18,196 nucleotides of DNA from Microcella sp. (GCA_020216895.1 JAIWOM010000004.1:1-18196); one strand, 5' to 3'. Shown: positions 7,006 to 15,204, counted from the first letter of the stretch. Made by a program: numbers and translations. The notes: generated by a model not told the origin, from the sequence alone.

Positions 7006-7977
7006 GTGACCACATCGAAATCTCCCTCTCATCTCCTCGCTCATGACCAGGAGGGGTGGTTCTTCCCCGCGGGAAGCCTCCGCGAAGGAACATGGGCAAC
7101 GGTTGTGGACCGCACTCAGCCGGGCTGGAGCCACACGGGGATGCGTGTCGCTGACCTCGCTGGAATCCCATTTGCGCTGATGGTCGATGCTGTAGAGCGT
7201 GTCATCGTGCCCCTCAGCGGGACGTTCACGGTCGAATACCAGCTCGAAGGAGAGCACCTTCCGGTCGAGCAGGTTCTGGTCGGGCGGGCCTCGGTCTTCG
7301 ACGGGCCGACGGATGTGCTCTACCTTCCGGTGGGCACCTCGGCTGCTATTCGTGGGACAGGGCGGATCGCGGTTGCCGAGGCGCCTGCGACGGCGTGGCA
7401 CCCCGCGAGGTACATCCCGCACGCAGACGTACCCGTTGAGCTTCGCGGTGCCGGGCGTGCGACGCGTCAGGTTCACAATTTCGGCGTACCGGGAATTCTC
7501 GACGCCGATCGATTGATCGTCTGTGAAGTGATCACTCCCGCTGATAACTGGTCCAGCTACCCGCCGCACAAGCACGACGAGCACATCGAGGGCTCCGAGA
7601 GCGCGCTCGAGGAGATCTACTACTTCGAGACCGCGGTCACCCGCGGAGCTCCCGCGGGCGTCGAGGGCGCCGACCCGATCGGCTACGTGCGCACGTACGC
7701 CTCCGGCGCCGGCGAGATCGACACGCTCGCCGAGGTGCGTTCGGGCGACGTCGCGCTCGTGCCGCACGGCTGGCACGGCCCGTGCATGGCGGCGCCCGGC
7801 TACGACCTCTATTACCTCAACGTCATGGCGGGCCCGGGTGCGGAGCGCGCCTGGCTCATCACCGACGACCCCGCCCACGCGTGGGTGCGCGCCACGTGGG
7901 CCGACCAGGCCCCGGACGCCCGACTGCCCTATCTCGCCCCCGCCACTGCTGGCCGACCGGAGGACACCCACTCATGA
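7006..7977 (+). CDS. iolB: 5-deoxy-glucuronate isomerase
   Basis: This 323-aa bicupin of the KduI/IolB family isomerises 5-deoxy-glucuronate to DKG. The N-terminal cupin covers about residues 15-135. The C-terminal metal-binding cupin holds WSSYPPHKHD (182-191), the acidic LEEIYYFE (201-208) and VPHGWHGPC (252-260), which together supply the conserved His/Glu metal ligands. GTG 7006 is the start, with GAGGAG at 6994-6999, 6 nt upstream; the ATG at 7001 is out of frame. The stop overlaps the iolD ATG. The gene is compositionally split. In codons 1-67 about 24 end in A or T, and in the 40 codons before residue ~183 about 16 do, whereas only about 3 of roughly 70 codons after residue 185 do. The switch falls at the conserved HKHD region. 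Confidence 0.95.
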   Translation: MTTSKSPSHLLAHDQEGWFFPAGSLREGTWATVVDRTQPGWSHTGMRVADLAGIPFALMVDAVERVIVPLSGTFTVEYQLEGEHLPVEQVLVGRASVFDGPTDVLYLPVGTSAAIRGTGRIAVAEAPATAWHPARYIPHADVPVELRGAGRATRQVHNFGVPGILDADRLIVCEVITPADNWSSYPPHKHDEHIEGSESALEEIYYFETAVTRGAPAGVEGADPIGYVRTYASGAGEIDTLAEVRSGDVALVPHGWHGPCMAAPGYDLYYLNVMAGPGAERAWLITDDPAHAWVRATWADQAPDARLPYLAPATAGRPEDTHS

Positions 7978-9872
7978 CCACCCGCCGCATGACCGTGAGC
8001 CAGGCGCTCGTTGAGTTCCTCGCCAACCAGTGGACCGTCGACGGCGACCACCGCGAGCGCAGCATCCCCGGCATGTTCGGCATCTTCGGCCACGGCAACG
8101 TCGCCGGCATCGGCCAGGCGCTCAAGCAGGCCAATGCCGAGCAGCCCGACCTCATGCCGTACTACCAGGCGCGCAACGAGCAGGCGATGGTGCACCAGTC
8201 GGTCGGCTACGCGCGCGTGCACCGTCGTCTCGGCACGTTCGCGAGTGCAGCATCCGTGGGTCCGGGCGCCGCGAACATGCTCACGGGCGCCGCCCTCGCG
8301 ACGACGAACCGCATGCCCGCCCTGCTACTGCCGAGCGACACCTTCGCGACGCGTGTCGCCGACCCGGTGCTGCAGCAGCTCGAGCTGCCGCACGACATCG
8401 GCCTCACCGTCAACGACGCCTTCCGCCCGCTGTCGCGCTTCTTCGATCGAGTGCAACGGCCCGAGCAGCTCTACTCGGTCGCGCTCAACGCGATGCGCGT
8501 GCTGCTCGACCCGGCCGAGACCGGTGCCGTCACGATCGCGCTGCCGGAGGACGTCCAGGCTGAGGCGCTGGATGTTCCCGCCGAGTTCCTCGCGCCCCGC
8601 GAGTGGCACCTCCGCCGCCCGCTCCCCGAGCGCGCCCCGCTCGCGCGCGCCGTCGAGGCGATCCGCGGCGCGAGGAAGCCCATGATCATCGCCGGCGGGG
8701 GCGTCATCTACTCGGCCGCCGAGGAGCAGCTGCGCCGCTTCGTCGAGCTCACCGGCATCCCCGTCGGCACGAGCCAGGCTGGCGGTGGCGTGCTCACGTG
8801 GGATCACGCGCAGAACCTCGGGGGAGTGGGCGCCACGGGAACCCTCGCCGCCAACCGCCGCGCCGCCGAAGCCGACGTCATCATCGGCATCGGTACGCGC
8901 TACAGCGACTTCACGACCGCGAGCCGCACCGCCTTCCAGAACCCCGACGTCACGTTCGTCAACATCAACGTGGCCGCGTTCGACGCCTACAAGCACGGCA
9001 CGCAGGTCGCCGTGATCGCGGACGCCCGGGAAGCGCTCGAGGCGCTGCTGGTCGAGTTCGAGAGCTTCCGCATCTCCGACGCCGACGCGCAGTCGATCGC
9101 CGCCTCGAAGGCGCAGTGGGATGCGCTCGTCGATGAGGCGTTCCAGCCCTCGGGTCTCGCCCTGCCCGGCCAGCCCGAGATCATCGGCGCTGTGCAGGCG
9201 TCGTCCGACCCGACCGACGTCGTCGTGCAGGCCGCGGGCTCGCTGCCGGGCGACCTGCACAAGCTCTGGCGCGTGCGCGACGCCCTCGGTTACCACGTCG
9301 AGTACGCCTTCTCGTGCATGGGCTATGAGATCGCTGGCGGCATCGGGGTACGCCGCGGCGCCCCCGACCGCGACGTCATCGTCATGGTTGGCGACGGTTC
9401 ATACCTCATGCTCAACAGCGAGCTCGTCACTGCCGTCGCCGAGGGCATCAAGATCATCGTCGTGCTCATCCAGAATCATGGATACGCGTCGATCGGTCAC
9501 CTCTCCGAGACCGTCGGCTCCGAGCGTTTCGGCACCTGGTACCGCGAGTACGACCCCGAGCAGCGCAACTTCCAGGGCGAGAAGATCCTCCCCGTCGACC
9601 TGGCGGCGAACGCCCGCAGCTACGGCGTGGACGTCATCGAGATCGAGCCCCGCGAAGACGCGATCGAGCAACTGCGCGCCGCGATGGCGACCGCGAAGGC
9701 CTCCGACCGCTCGACGGTCATCCACATCAACAGCGACCCGCTCATCTACGCGCCCGACGGCGAGGGCTGGTGGGACGTGCCGGTCGCCGAGGTCTCGACC
9801 CTCGACAGCACGCAGCAGGCCCTCATCGACTACCTCGAGCAGCGCGCCCGTCAGCGCCCGCTGCTCGGCTGA
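7974..9872 (+). CDS. iolD: 3D-(3,5/4)-trihydroxycyclohexane-1,2-dione hydrolase
   Basis: This 632-aa thiamine-diphosphate enzyme hydrolytically opens the trihydroxycyclohexanedione ring to 5-deoxy-glucuronate. Domain order follows the acetolactate-synthase fold. The N-terminal pyrimidine-binding domain has the cofactor-activating Glu69 in YYQARNEQ. A central Rossmann-like domain follows (MIIAGGGVIYS at 237-247, IIGIGTRYSD at 303-312). The C-terminal pyrophosphate-binding domain has the metal motif GDG at 473-475 and Asn501 in IQNHGYAS. Length is normal for IolD. I chose the ATG at 7974 because it overlaps the iolB stop as ATGA; a longer in-frame extension runs out of frame through iolB and is not credible. 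Codon use is very GC3-rich, like the surrounding chromosome. Confidence 0.97.
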   Translation: MTTRRMTVSQALVEFLANQWTVDGDHRERSIPGMFGIFGHGNVAGIGQALKQANAEQPDLMPYYQARNEQAMVHQSVGYARVHRRLGTFASAASVGPGAANMLTGAALATTNRMPALLLPSDTFATRVADPVLQQLELPHDIGLTVNDAFRPLSRFFDRVQRPEQLYSVALNAMRVLLDPAETGAVTIALPEDVQAEALDVPAEFLAPREWHLRRPLPERAPLARAVEAIRGARKPMIIAGGGVIYSAAEEQLRRFVELTGIPVGTSQAGGGVLTWDHAQNLGGVGATGTLAANRRAAEADVIIGIGTRYSDFTTASRTAFQNPDVTFVNINVAAFDAYKHGTQVAVIADAREALEALLVEFESFRISDADAQSIAASKAQWDALVDEAFQPSGLALPGQPEIIGAVQASSDPTDVVVQAAGSLPGDLHKLWRVRDALGYHVEYAFSCMGYEIAGGIGVRRGAPDRDVIVMVGDGSYLMLNSELVTAVAEGIKIIVVLIQNHGYASIGHLSETVGSERFGTWYREYDPEQRNFQGEKILPVDLAANARSYGVDVIEIEPREDAIEQLRAAMATAKASDRSTVIHINSDPLIYAPDGEGWWDVPVAEVSTLDSTQQALIDYLEQRARQRPLLG

Positions 9873-9900
9873 TCCGCACGACCTCGAACAGGAGACGACT

Positions 9901-10818
9901 ATGACGACCACCGCGCAGATCCGCGTCGGCACCGCCCCCGACTCGTGGGGCGTCTGGTTCCCGGACGACCCGAAGCAGGTGCCGTGGCAGCGCTTCCTCG
10001 ACGAGGCGCAGGCCGCCGGCTACCACTACATCGAACTCGGCCCGTTCGGCTACCTGCCGACCGACCCGAACCAGCTACAGGACGAGCTCGGCAAGCGCGA
10101 CCTCACGCTCACGGCCGGCACCGTATTCACGGGCTTCCACAAGGGCGACGAGCAGTGGGAGCGCGCCTGGCAGCAGGCGCTGGACGTCGCGGGCCTCGTC
10201 TCGAAGTTCGGCGTCGAGCACCTCGTCGTCATCCCCGACCTGTGGCGCAGCGATGCGACGGCCGAGGTCCTCGAGGGCCGCACGCTCTCCGACGAGCAGT
10301 GGTCGCGGCTCGCGGCGGGCCACGACCGCCTCGGCAAGGCCCTGCTCGAGGAGTACGGCATCAAGCAGCAGTTCCACTCGCACGCCGACAGCCACATCGG
10401 CACCTACGCCGAAGTCGAGCGCTTCCTCGCCGAGACCGATGCTCGCTTTACGAACCTCTGCCTCGACACCGGCCACTTCGCCTACTACCTCGGAGATAAC
10501 GTCACGTTGATGCGCGCGCACCCCGAGCGCATCGGCTACCTGCACCTCAAGCAGGTGGAGCCCGACATCCTCGCCGACACCCTGAAGAACGACCTGCCCT
10601 TCGTCGAGGCGGTCGCGAAGGGCGTCATGACCGAGCCGGGAGGGAACGGCGTGCCCGAGTTCGCCCCGATCCTCGAGCTCGCGGCCGAGATCGACCCGAC
10701 CATGTTCGCCATCGTCGAGCAGGACATGTACGGCTGCGACGTCGACTTCCCGTTCCCAATCGCGCAGCGCACCCGCTCGCACATCGCCGGCTGCACGGCC
10801 GCCGCTCGCTTCCACTGA
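9901..10818 (+). CDS. iolE: Myo-inosose-2 dehydratase
   Basis: This 305-aa TIM-barrel enzyme removes water from 2-keto-myo-inositol to give the trihydroxycyclohexanedione. The opening VGTAPDSWGVWFPDDPKQ (9-26) is characteristic of actinobacterial IolE. Candidate metal ligands are Asp189 and His192 in CLDTGHF, His215 in YLHLKQ and Glu273 in IVEQDMYG; His159 and His161 in FHSHADSH are further conserved-looking positions. The ATG at 9901 has GGAGA 5-6 nt upstream; the frame stays open far into iolD but has no ribosome site there. It lies 28 nt after iolD and 38 nt before iolG on the same strand. Sequences of this type are sometimes annotated only as sugar phosphate isomerase/epimerase, but the flanking iolD and iolG support IolE. 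Confidence 0.92.
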   Translation: MTTTAQIRVGTAPDSWGVWFPDDPKQVPWQRFLDEAQAAGYHYIELGPFGYLPTDPNQLQDELGKRDLTLTAGTVFTGFHKGDEQWERAWQQALDVAGLVSKFGVEHLVVIPDLWRSDATAEVLEGRTLSDEQWSRLAAGHDRLGKALLEEYGIKQQFHSHADSHIGTYAEVERFLAETDARFTNLCLDTGHFAYYLGDNVTLMRAHPERIGYLHLKQVEPDILADTLKNDLPFVEAVAKGVMTEPGGNGVPEFAPILELAAEIDPTMFAIVEQDMYGCDVDFPFPIAQRTRSHIAGCTAAARFH

Positions 10819-10856
10819 TCCACCACCACCAGAACTTCAGAGAAGAGATCACCACC

Positions 10857-11867
10857 ATGAACGACCTCCGCATCGCCGTCGTCGGCGCCGGCATGATGGG
10901 CGCCGACCACATCACACGCATCAGCCAGCGCATCGTCGGCGCGACCGTGAGCGCCGTCGTCGAGCCCGACGCGGGCCGCGCGGCCGCCGCGATCGCGAAC
11001 GCTCCGGGCGCCCAGCACTTCACGGCGATCGAGGATGCTCTCGCGAGCGGTGTCGTCGACGCCGTGCTCATCGCCACCCCCGGGCAGTTCCACGAGCCCG
11101 TGCTGCTCCCCGCGATCGAGGCGGGCCTGCCGATCCTGTGCGAGAAGCCGCTCACGCCCGACCCCGAGTCGAGCCTGCGCATCCTCGAGGCCGAGCAGAA
11201 GGCTGGCAGGAAGCTCATTCAGGTGGGCTTCATGCGCCGCTTCGACCGCGAGTACATGCAGCTGCGCGACCTCATCGCCTCGGGCGAGGCGGGAGCTCTC
11301 CTCGCGCTGCGGTGCGCGCACCGCAACCCGGCCGTGCCCGACAGCTACACGAACCCGATGCTCATCAACGACTCGGTCGTGCACGAGATCGACATCGTGC
11401 GCTACCTCACCGACTCGCCGGTCACGGCGATCGAGGTCAAGCGTCCGCGGCGCAACTCGCTCTCGCCCGCTCACCTCGACGAGCCGGTGCTCGTGTTGCT
11501 CGAGACCGAGCAGGGCGTGCTCGCGGACGTCGAGATGAACGTCAGCGTGCAGTTCGGCTACCAGGTCAAGACCGAGGCGGTCTTCGAGCGCGGCATCGCC
11601 GAGATCGGGCGCACGGGTGGCATGACCCTGTGGAGCGACGGCCGCTACGGCCGCGCCGAGCACGTTTCGTTCACCACCCGCTTCGCCGAGGCCTACGACG
11701 CCCAGATCCAGCGCTGGGTGCGCGCGGCGCAGGCTGGCGCCATCGACGGCCCGAGCGCGTGGGACGGCTATCTCGTCGCCGCGGCGTGCAAGGCCGGCGT
11801 CGAGGCGCTCGAGACCGGTCGCCGCGTCGAGGTTGAGTACGCGGCCCGCCCGGCGTTCTACGCCTGA
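10857..11867 (+). CDS. iolG: Inositol 2-dehydrogenase (Gfo/Idh/MocA family)
   Basis: This 336-aa NAD-dependent enzyme oxidises myo-inositol (possibly also other isomers) to 2-keto-myo-inositol. The N-terminal Rossmann fold has VVGAGMMG (8-15) and Glu36 at the end of the second strand, favouring NAD. The EKPLT motif places Lys97, and the C-terminal domain motif INDSVVHEIDIVRYL gives Asp172 and His176. These three numbers coincide with the catalytic residues known in Bacillus subtilis inositol dehydrogenase. AGAAGAG lies about 9 nt before the ATG. It is the sixth gene of the iolC operon. Paralogues in actinobacterial iol clusters can prefer scyllo- or D-chiro-inositol, so the exact isomer is not certain. 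Confidence 0.94.
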   Translation: MNDLRIAVVGAGMMGADHITRISQRIVGATVSAVVEPDAGRAAAAIANAPGAQHFTAIEDALASGVVDAVLIATPGQFHEPVLLPAIEAGLPILCEKPLTPDPESSLRILEAEQKAGRKLIQVGFMRRFDREYMQLRDLIASGEAGALLALRCAHRNPAVPDSYTNPMLINDSVVHEIDIVRYLTDSPVTAIEVKRPRRNSLSPAHLDEPVLVLLETEQGVLADVEMNVSVQFGYQVKTEAVFERGIAEIGRTGGMTLWSDGRYGRAEHVSFTTRFAEAYDAQIQRWVRAAQAGAIDGPSAWDGYLVAAACKAGVEALETGRRVEVEYAARPAFYA

Positions 11868-11884
11868 TCGCAAAGGAGCCCCCA

Positions 11885-12766
11885 ATGAGAATCGCTCTCG
11901 ACCCCACGCCGCTGCACCACACGCACCGGTTCCTCGAGTTCCCCCGCGTCGCTGCGGAGCTCGGCTACGAATGGATCCAGCTGACGCCGCACGTCGATTT
12001 CATGCCGTTCTTCCGCTTCCCGCGCGCCGACCGTGAGCTTCTCGCGGCGACAAAGAAAGCGGCGAAGGACGCCGGTATCGGGATCTCGTCCCTCTTACCG
12101 GTCTACCGGATCTCCTCGCCGGAAGAGCACCAGCGCGAGGCTGCGGTGCGAAACTTCCGTCGACTCATCGAGATCGCCGTCGAGCTCGACGTGCGCGTTA
12201 TCAACACCGAGTTCAGCGGCCGCCCCGAGCGCAGTGAGGACTCTGAAGCGGCGTTCTTCCGCTCGATGGAGGAGCTGCTGCCGGTCATCGAGCGCGAGGG
12301 CCTGCGAGTGAACATTGACCCGCACCCCGATGACTTCGTCGAGGAGGGCCACGAGGCCGTGCGTGTCATCCGCGCGCTCGACACGGAGCACGTGGGCTTC
12401 GTCTACGTCGGCTCGCACACCTTCCACTACGGCGATGACGCCCCCGGCATCATCGCAGCCGCGGGGGAGCGGCTGGGAGCGGCTTATGCGGCCGACTCAT
12501 TTGACCACCGCCGATCGCACGGCCTGCGATACATCTCGAACCCCCCGGGAAACGCCGCTCGGGTGCACCAGCACCTGCGGATGGGTGATGGCGACGTCGA
12601 TTGGGCGGAGTATTTCGACGCCCTCCGCGCGGTGGGGTTCCTCGACCGCCCCGATGCGCTCATTGTCTCGAATGTGTTCGCTGAAGACGAGCAGTGGGAA
12701 GCGGTCTCGCGGTACCAGCGCGAACGGATCGAGGAGGAGATCTCTGCAGCGATGTCACGCCGCTGA
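11885..12766 (+). CDS. iolH: IolH-like sugar phosphate isomerase/epimerase (TIM barrel)
   Basis: This 293-aa TIM-barrel protein belongs to the AP-endonuclease-2-like fold. It resembles the IolH proteins encoded next to iolG in actinobacterial inositol clusters: MRIALDPTPLHHTHRFLEFP at the start, NTEFSGRPE (107-115), RSMEELLPVIEREGL (126-140) and NIDPHPDDFVEEGH (143-156), then GSHTFHYGDD (176-185). The acidic and histidine residues in these segments are likely metal ligands. AAAGGAG lies 6 nt before the ATG. The gap after iolG is only 17 nt, so it closes the iolC operon. The reaction of IolH is not firmly established; an isomerase or inosose-processing role is inference. Codon third positions begin to drift away from the GC3-rich style of iolG here. 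Confidence 0.82.
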   Translation: MRIALDPTPLHHTHRFLEFPRVAAELGYEWIQLTPHVDFMPFFRFPRADRELLAATKKAAKDAGIGISSLLPVYRISSPEEHQREAAVRNFRRLIEIAVELDVRVINTEFSGRPERSEDSEAAFFRSMEELLPVIEREGLRVNIDPHPDDFVEEGHEAVRVIRALDTEHVGFVYVGSHTFHYGDDAPGIIAAAGERLGAAYAADSFDHRRSHGLRYISNPPGNAARVHQHLRMGDGDVDWAEYFDALRAVGFLDRPDALIVSNVFAEDEQWEAVSRYQRERIEEEISAAMSRR

Positions 12767-12810
12767 CCCGATCGGGTGATGGTGACGTCGCAACGTTCAC
12801 TATAGGTAAA

Positions 12811-12825
12811 TATGTCATAACAAAC
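12811..12825 (+). promoter_or_regulatory. Candidate GntR-type operator, site C (ABC importer promoter)
   Basis: TATGTCATAACAAAC carries the shared core as TGTCATAACA (12813-12822), again with TGT-N4-ACA symmetry. It ends 3 nt before the -35 box of the importer promoter, so a bound regulator could hinder polymerase. Confidence 0.6.
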
Positions 12826-12827
12826 TA

Positions 12828-12856
12828 TTGACCTCTTGACCTCGATCCCTTACATT
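12828..12856 (+). promoter_or_regulatory. Promoter of the ABC importer operon
   Basis: TTGACC (12828-12833) and TACATT (12851-12856) are separated by exactly 17 nt and match sigma-70-type -35 and -10 boxes well. The -35 region is part of a perfect 8-bp tandem repeat TTGACCTC (12828-12835 and 12836-12843). The -10 lies in CCCTTACATT, which resembles part of operator B. A ~60-nt leader separates the -10 from the GTG of the binding protein. Confidence 0.65.
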
Positions 12857-12925
12857 CCAAGAACAGCAATGACGCTCCGGCCCGCTCACCAGATCGGCGG
12901 AGCCCACACGAAGGGACACAACGAA

Positions 12926-13969
12926 GTGATCACCAGCACCAAGAAGCGCGGCCTCCTGGTCGCGGGCGCCATCGTCGCCGGCGCAACCCTACTCGCCGGT
13001 TGCGCGGCCGGTGCCGCACCGGCTGACGAGGCTGGTTCGGCCGGCCTCGAGTCGGGATTCGGCTCGCGCGCCGAGAACCGCGATGTCTATTTCTTCACCT
13101 ACTACAACCCGGCGGGCGACGCCTTCTGGGCGCAGATCCTGCAGGGCGCCGAGGACGCCGCCGAGCTCGGCAACCTCGAGTTCACGCACCAGACGGCCGA
13201 GGGCGACTCGGCCACCATGGTCACCCTCGTGCAGACGGCCATCGCGACCGACCCGGCATTCATCTTCATGCCGTTCAACGAGGGCGAGGCGTGGGTTGAC
13301 GTGGCCTGCCAGGCGCACGATGCGGGCATTCCCGTCATTGCCTTCAATGTTCCCGCTCCCGAGAGTGCTGGGGACTGCGTGCAGGGCTTCGTCGGCCAGG
13401 ACTTCTACGAGGTCGGGACGATTGTCGCTCAGAACCTCCTCGACTCCGGTGTCGTTGCGCCGGGCGACAAGGTTCTGATCACCGCTGAGGAGCCCGACCA
13501 GCCCTACGCCTTCCAGCGCGGCGGTGGTGTCTATGACGTGCTGTCGGAGGCGGGTATCGGCGTCCTGCCGCAGCCGGAGTGGCTCCGTACTGGCGGTGAG
13601 GATGCACCGGCGCTTGACGCGCTGACCACGTGGCTGGTGGCGAACCCCGACGTGAAGGCCATTGTCCCGGTCGGCGGCACCCCGCACCGTAACCTTCCCG
13701 CCGCCCTCCTTGCCGCCGGCAACACGACTGCGAAGGTCATCGGGTTCGACACGGCTCCGGCCATCGTGCAGGGCCTCAAGGACGGCCAGATCCTCGCCAC
13801 GGCTGACCAGCAGGGTTACATCCAGGGCTTCCAGTCGGTGATGCAGGGCATCCTCAACCTTGACTTCGGGTTCTCGGCTGCCAACATCAACTCGGGCGGT
13901 CTCGGGCTGATCACGAAGGACACCGTGAGCAACATCGAGGCGCCTGATCTCCAGGGCATCCGCTGGTAA
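12926..13969 (+). CDS. Sugar/inositol ABC transporter substrate-binding lipoprotein
   Basis: This 347-aa periplasmic-binding-protein-like lipoprotein belongs to the ribose/sugar type (Peripla_BP_4 fold). Lysines at residues 6-7, a hydrophobic segment and the lipobox LLAGC give lipid-modified Cys26, so the mature protein would be membrane-anchored. The body shows alternating strands typical of the family: DVYFFTYYNPAGDAFWAQILQGAEDAA, FIFMPFNEGEAW, IPVIAFNVPAP, VGQDFYEVGTIVAQNLL and AKVIGFDTAPAIVQGLKDGQI. I chose the GTG at 12926 because it places the signal peptide at the N-terminus; the longer in-frame TTG at 12836 lies inside the promoter. AAGGGA at 12911-12916 is the likely ribosome site. 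Inositol as ligand is inferred from the iol genes and the shared operator. Confidence 0.9.
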   Translation: MITSTKKRGLLVAGAIVAGATLLAGCAAGAAPADEAGSAGLESGFGSRAENRDVYFFTYYNPAGDAFWAQILQGAEDAAELGNLEFTHQTAEGDSATMVTLVQTAIATDPAFIFMPFNEGEAWVDVACQAHDAGIPVIAFNVPAPESAGDCVQGFVGQDFYEVGTIVAQNLLDSGVVAPGDKVLITAEEPDQPYAFQRGGGVYDVLSEAGIGVLPQPEWLRTGGEDAPALDALTTWLVANPDVKAIVPVGGTPHRNLPAALLAAGNTTAKVIGFDTAPAIVQGLKDGQILATADQQGYIQGFQSVMQGILNLDFGFSAANINSGGLGLITKDTVSNIEAPDLQGIRW

Positions 13970-13988
13970 GTCAGCAACATCGCACTAC

Positions 13989-14028
13989 CGGTGGGGCCGA
14001 CTCGACAGAAACGGAGTCGGCCCCACCG
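13989..14028 (+). terminator. Strong hairpin between binding-protein and permease genes
   Basis: CGGTGGGGCCGACTC (13989-14003) pairs perfectly with GAGTCGGCCCCACCG (14014-14028), a 15-bp stem with a 10-nt loop, 19 nt after the binding-protein stop. No U-tract follows. As an intra-operon structure it could cause partial termination or protect the 3' end of the binding-protein message, giving more lipoprotein than permease. Confidence 0.7.
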
Positions 14029-14100
14029 CCGCATCACCTCCCTTCTCTCGGCGACGCGAGCCGCCACTCTCATCACTTCACGCGTTCTAAGGCAGGAAAC

Positions 14101-15204
14101 ATGTCAGACAGGAAACCCGCCCACGTCGATCCGCCCACGATCGAGGCTCCGATGGCTACGGAGGCGATAACCACGCAGCGTCGGATCTCCGACGCTCGCC
14201 AGTCGAGCGGCTTGTTCGGCCGAGTTCGCCACGAGCTTCAGTTCGTTCGGGGCCGCGGTGCACTGGAAATCTCGGTTGTGTTGATCGTGCTCCTGGCGGG
14301 CTACACGATCGCGGGCCTGGTATCGCCCGAGGGGTTTGCATTCCTCAACCCCAACAACCTCTCGGGCGTGGTCTCCCAGGCAGTGCCGGTCCTCGCCATC
14401 CTTGGACTGGCTGCCGGCATCCTCATGATCGCGGGCGAGTTCGATCTCTCGCTCGGCGCGAACATCACTCTCAGCGCGATCGTCTTTATCAAGACTGCCG
14501 AGGGCGCGGGGCTGTGGGCCGCGATTGCGGCCGCCATCGTCTGTGGGATGGTCGTCGCCCTGGTCAATGGGCTGATCGTCGTGTACACCCGTATCCCCTC
14601 TTTCATCGCGACCCTCGGCATGAGCTTCTTCTGGATGGGTGCCGGAATCTTCCTCAACGGCACGACCCCTGCGACGTTGACGTCATCACGCGACGATTTG
14701 ATGGTCTTCCTCTTCGCTCAGGACTTCGGCTTCTTCCGATCGCAGCTTGTCTGGCTTCTGATCATCGGGGTTTTGGCGTGGTTCTTCGTTCACCGTCACC
14801 GGCTCGGAAATCACCTCTTCGCCGTCGGCGGAAACCCCGCCGCGGCGGAGGCGATCTCCATCAACCCGAAGCGGGTCAAGCTCATGTCGTTCGCGATCTT
14901 CGGCGGGCTCGTCGGCTTCGCCTCGATCCTGATCGCGGTACGAACCTCGTCCATGCAGCCCGGAGGGTCTGCGACGGAAGACTTCACGCTGTTCGCGATC
15001 GCCGCTGCCGTCGTCGGGGGGACCTCCCTTATGGGCGGCCGTGGCTCCGTCACGGGAATCGTCGTGGGTGCCGCGCTCATCGAGCTCATTCGAAACGGCC
15101 TGCTCCTTGCTAAGGCTCCTGGCTTCTACATCACCCTGTTCGTGGGCGTCACCATCGTGATCGCCGCGATCTTCAACAAGCTCATGGAAGGGAAGGCGCG
15201 ATGA
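14101..15204 (+). CDS. Sugar/inositol ABC transporter permease (RbsC/BPD_transp_2 type)
   Basis: This 367-aa inner-membrane permease has an unusually long polar N-terminus (about 50 residues) before the first membrane helix. The remaining sequence has about 8-10 hydrophobic segments. Family signatures are LNPNNLSGVVSQ (82-93), the GEFDLSLGA motif (112-120), which corresponds to the G-x-DLS-x-G motif of RbsC-like permeases, and AVGGNPAAAEAISINPKRVK (241-260), the coupling region that contacts the ATPase. GCAGGAAAC precedes the ATG. It follows the binding protein after 131 nt and its stop overlaps the ATPase ATG (ATGA). Substrate specificity towards inositols is inferred from context. Confidence 0.92.
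   Translation: MSDRKPAHVDPPTIEAPMATEAITTQRRISDARQSSGLFGRVRHELQFVRGRGALEISVVLIVLLAGYTIAGLVSPEGFAFLNPNNLSGVVSQAVPVLAILGLAAGILMIAGEFDLSLGANITLSAIVFIKTAEGAGLWAAIAAAIVCGMVVALVNGLIVVYTRIPSFIATLGMSFFWMGAGIFLNGTTPATLTSSRDDLMVFLFAQDFGFFRSQLVWLLIIGVLAWFFVHRHRLGNHLFAVGGNPAAAEAISINPKRVKLMSFAIFGGLVGFASILIAVRTSSMQPGGSATEDFTLFAIAAAVVGGTSLMGGRGSVTGIVVGAALIELIRNGLLLAKAPGFYITLFVGVTIVIAAIFNKLMEGKAR

Noticed and set aside
6778..7971. Long minus-strand open frame (397 codons) opposite iolB
   Set aside because: Arginine/glycine-rich low-complexity translation antisense to iolB with all IolB motifs intact on the plus strand.
8325..9296. Minus-strand open frame opposite iolD
   Set aside because: Antisense shadow; the plus-strand thiamine-diphosphate motifs are complete.
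9121..9900. N-terminal extension of the iolE frame into iolD
   Set aside because: The extension is serine/arginine-rich and out of frame with iolD; a good ribosome site precedes the ATG at 9901, where family similarity begins.
10536..11885. Minus-strand open frame of 449 codons opposite iolE/iolG
   Set aside because: It spans two genuine genes and their intergenic gap, and its translation is compositionally biased without domain features.
12766..12777. Perfect palindrome ACCCGATCGGGT at the iolH stop codon
   Set aside because: It has no loop to form a hairpin and no second copy; the following imperfect repeat at 12782-12800 was also too weak to call a terminator.
12836..12925. TTG start giving a 30-residue longer binding protein
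   Set aside because: It lies inside the promoter repeat and would bury the signal peptide and lipobox; the GTG at 12926 gives a normal lipoprotein start.
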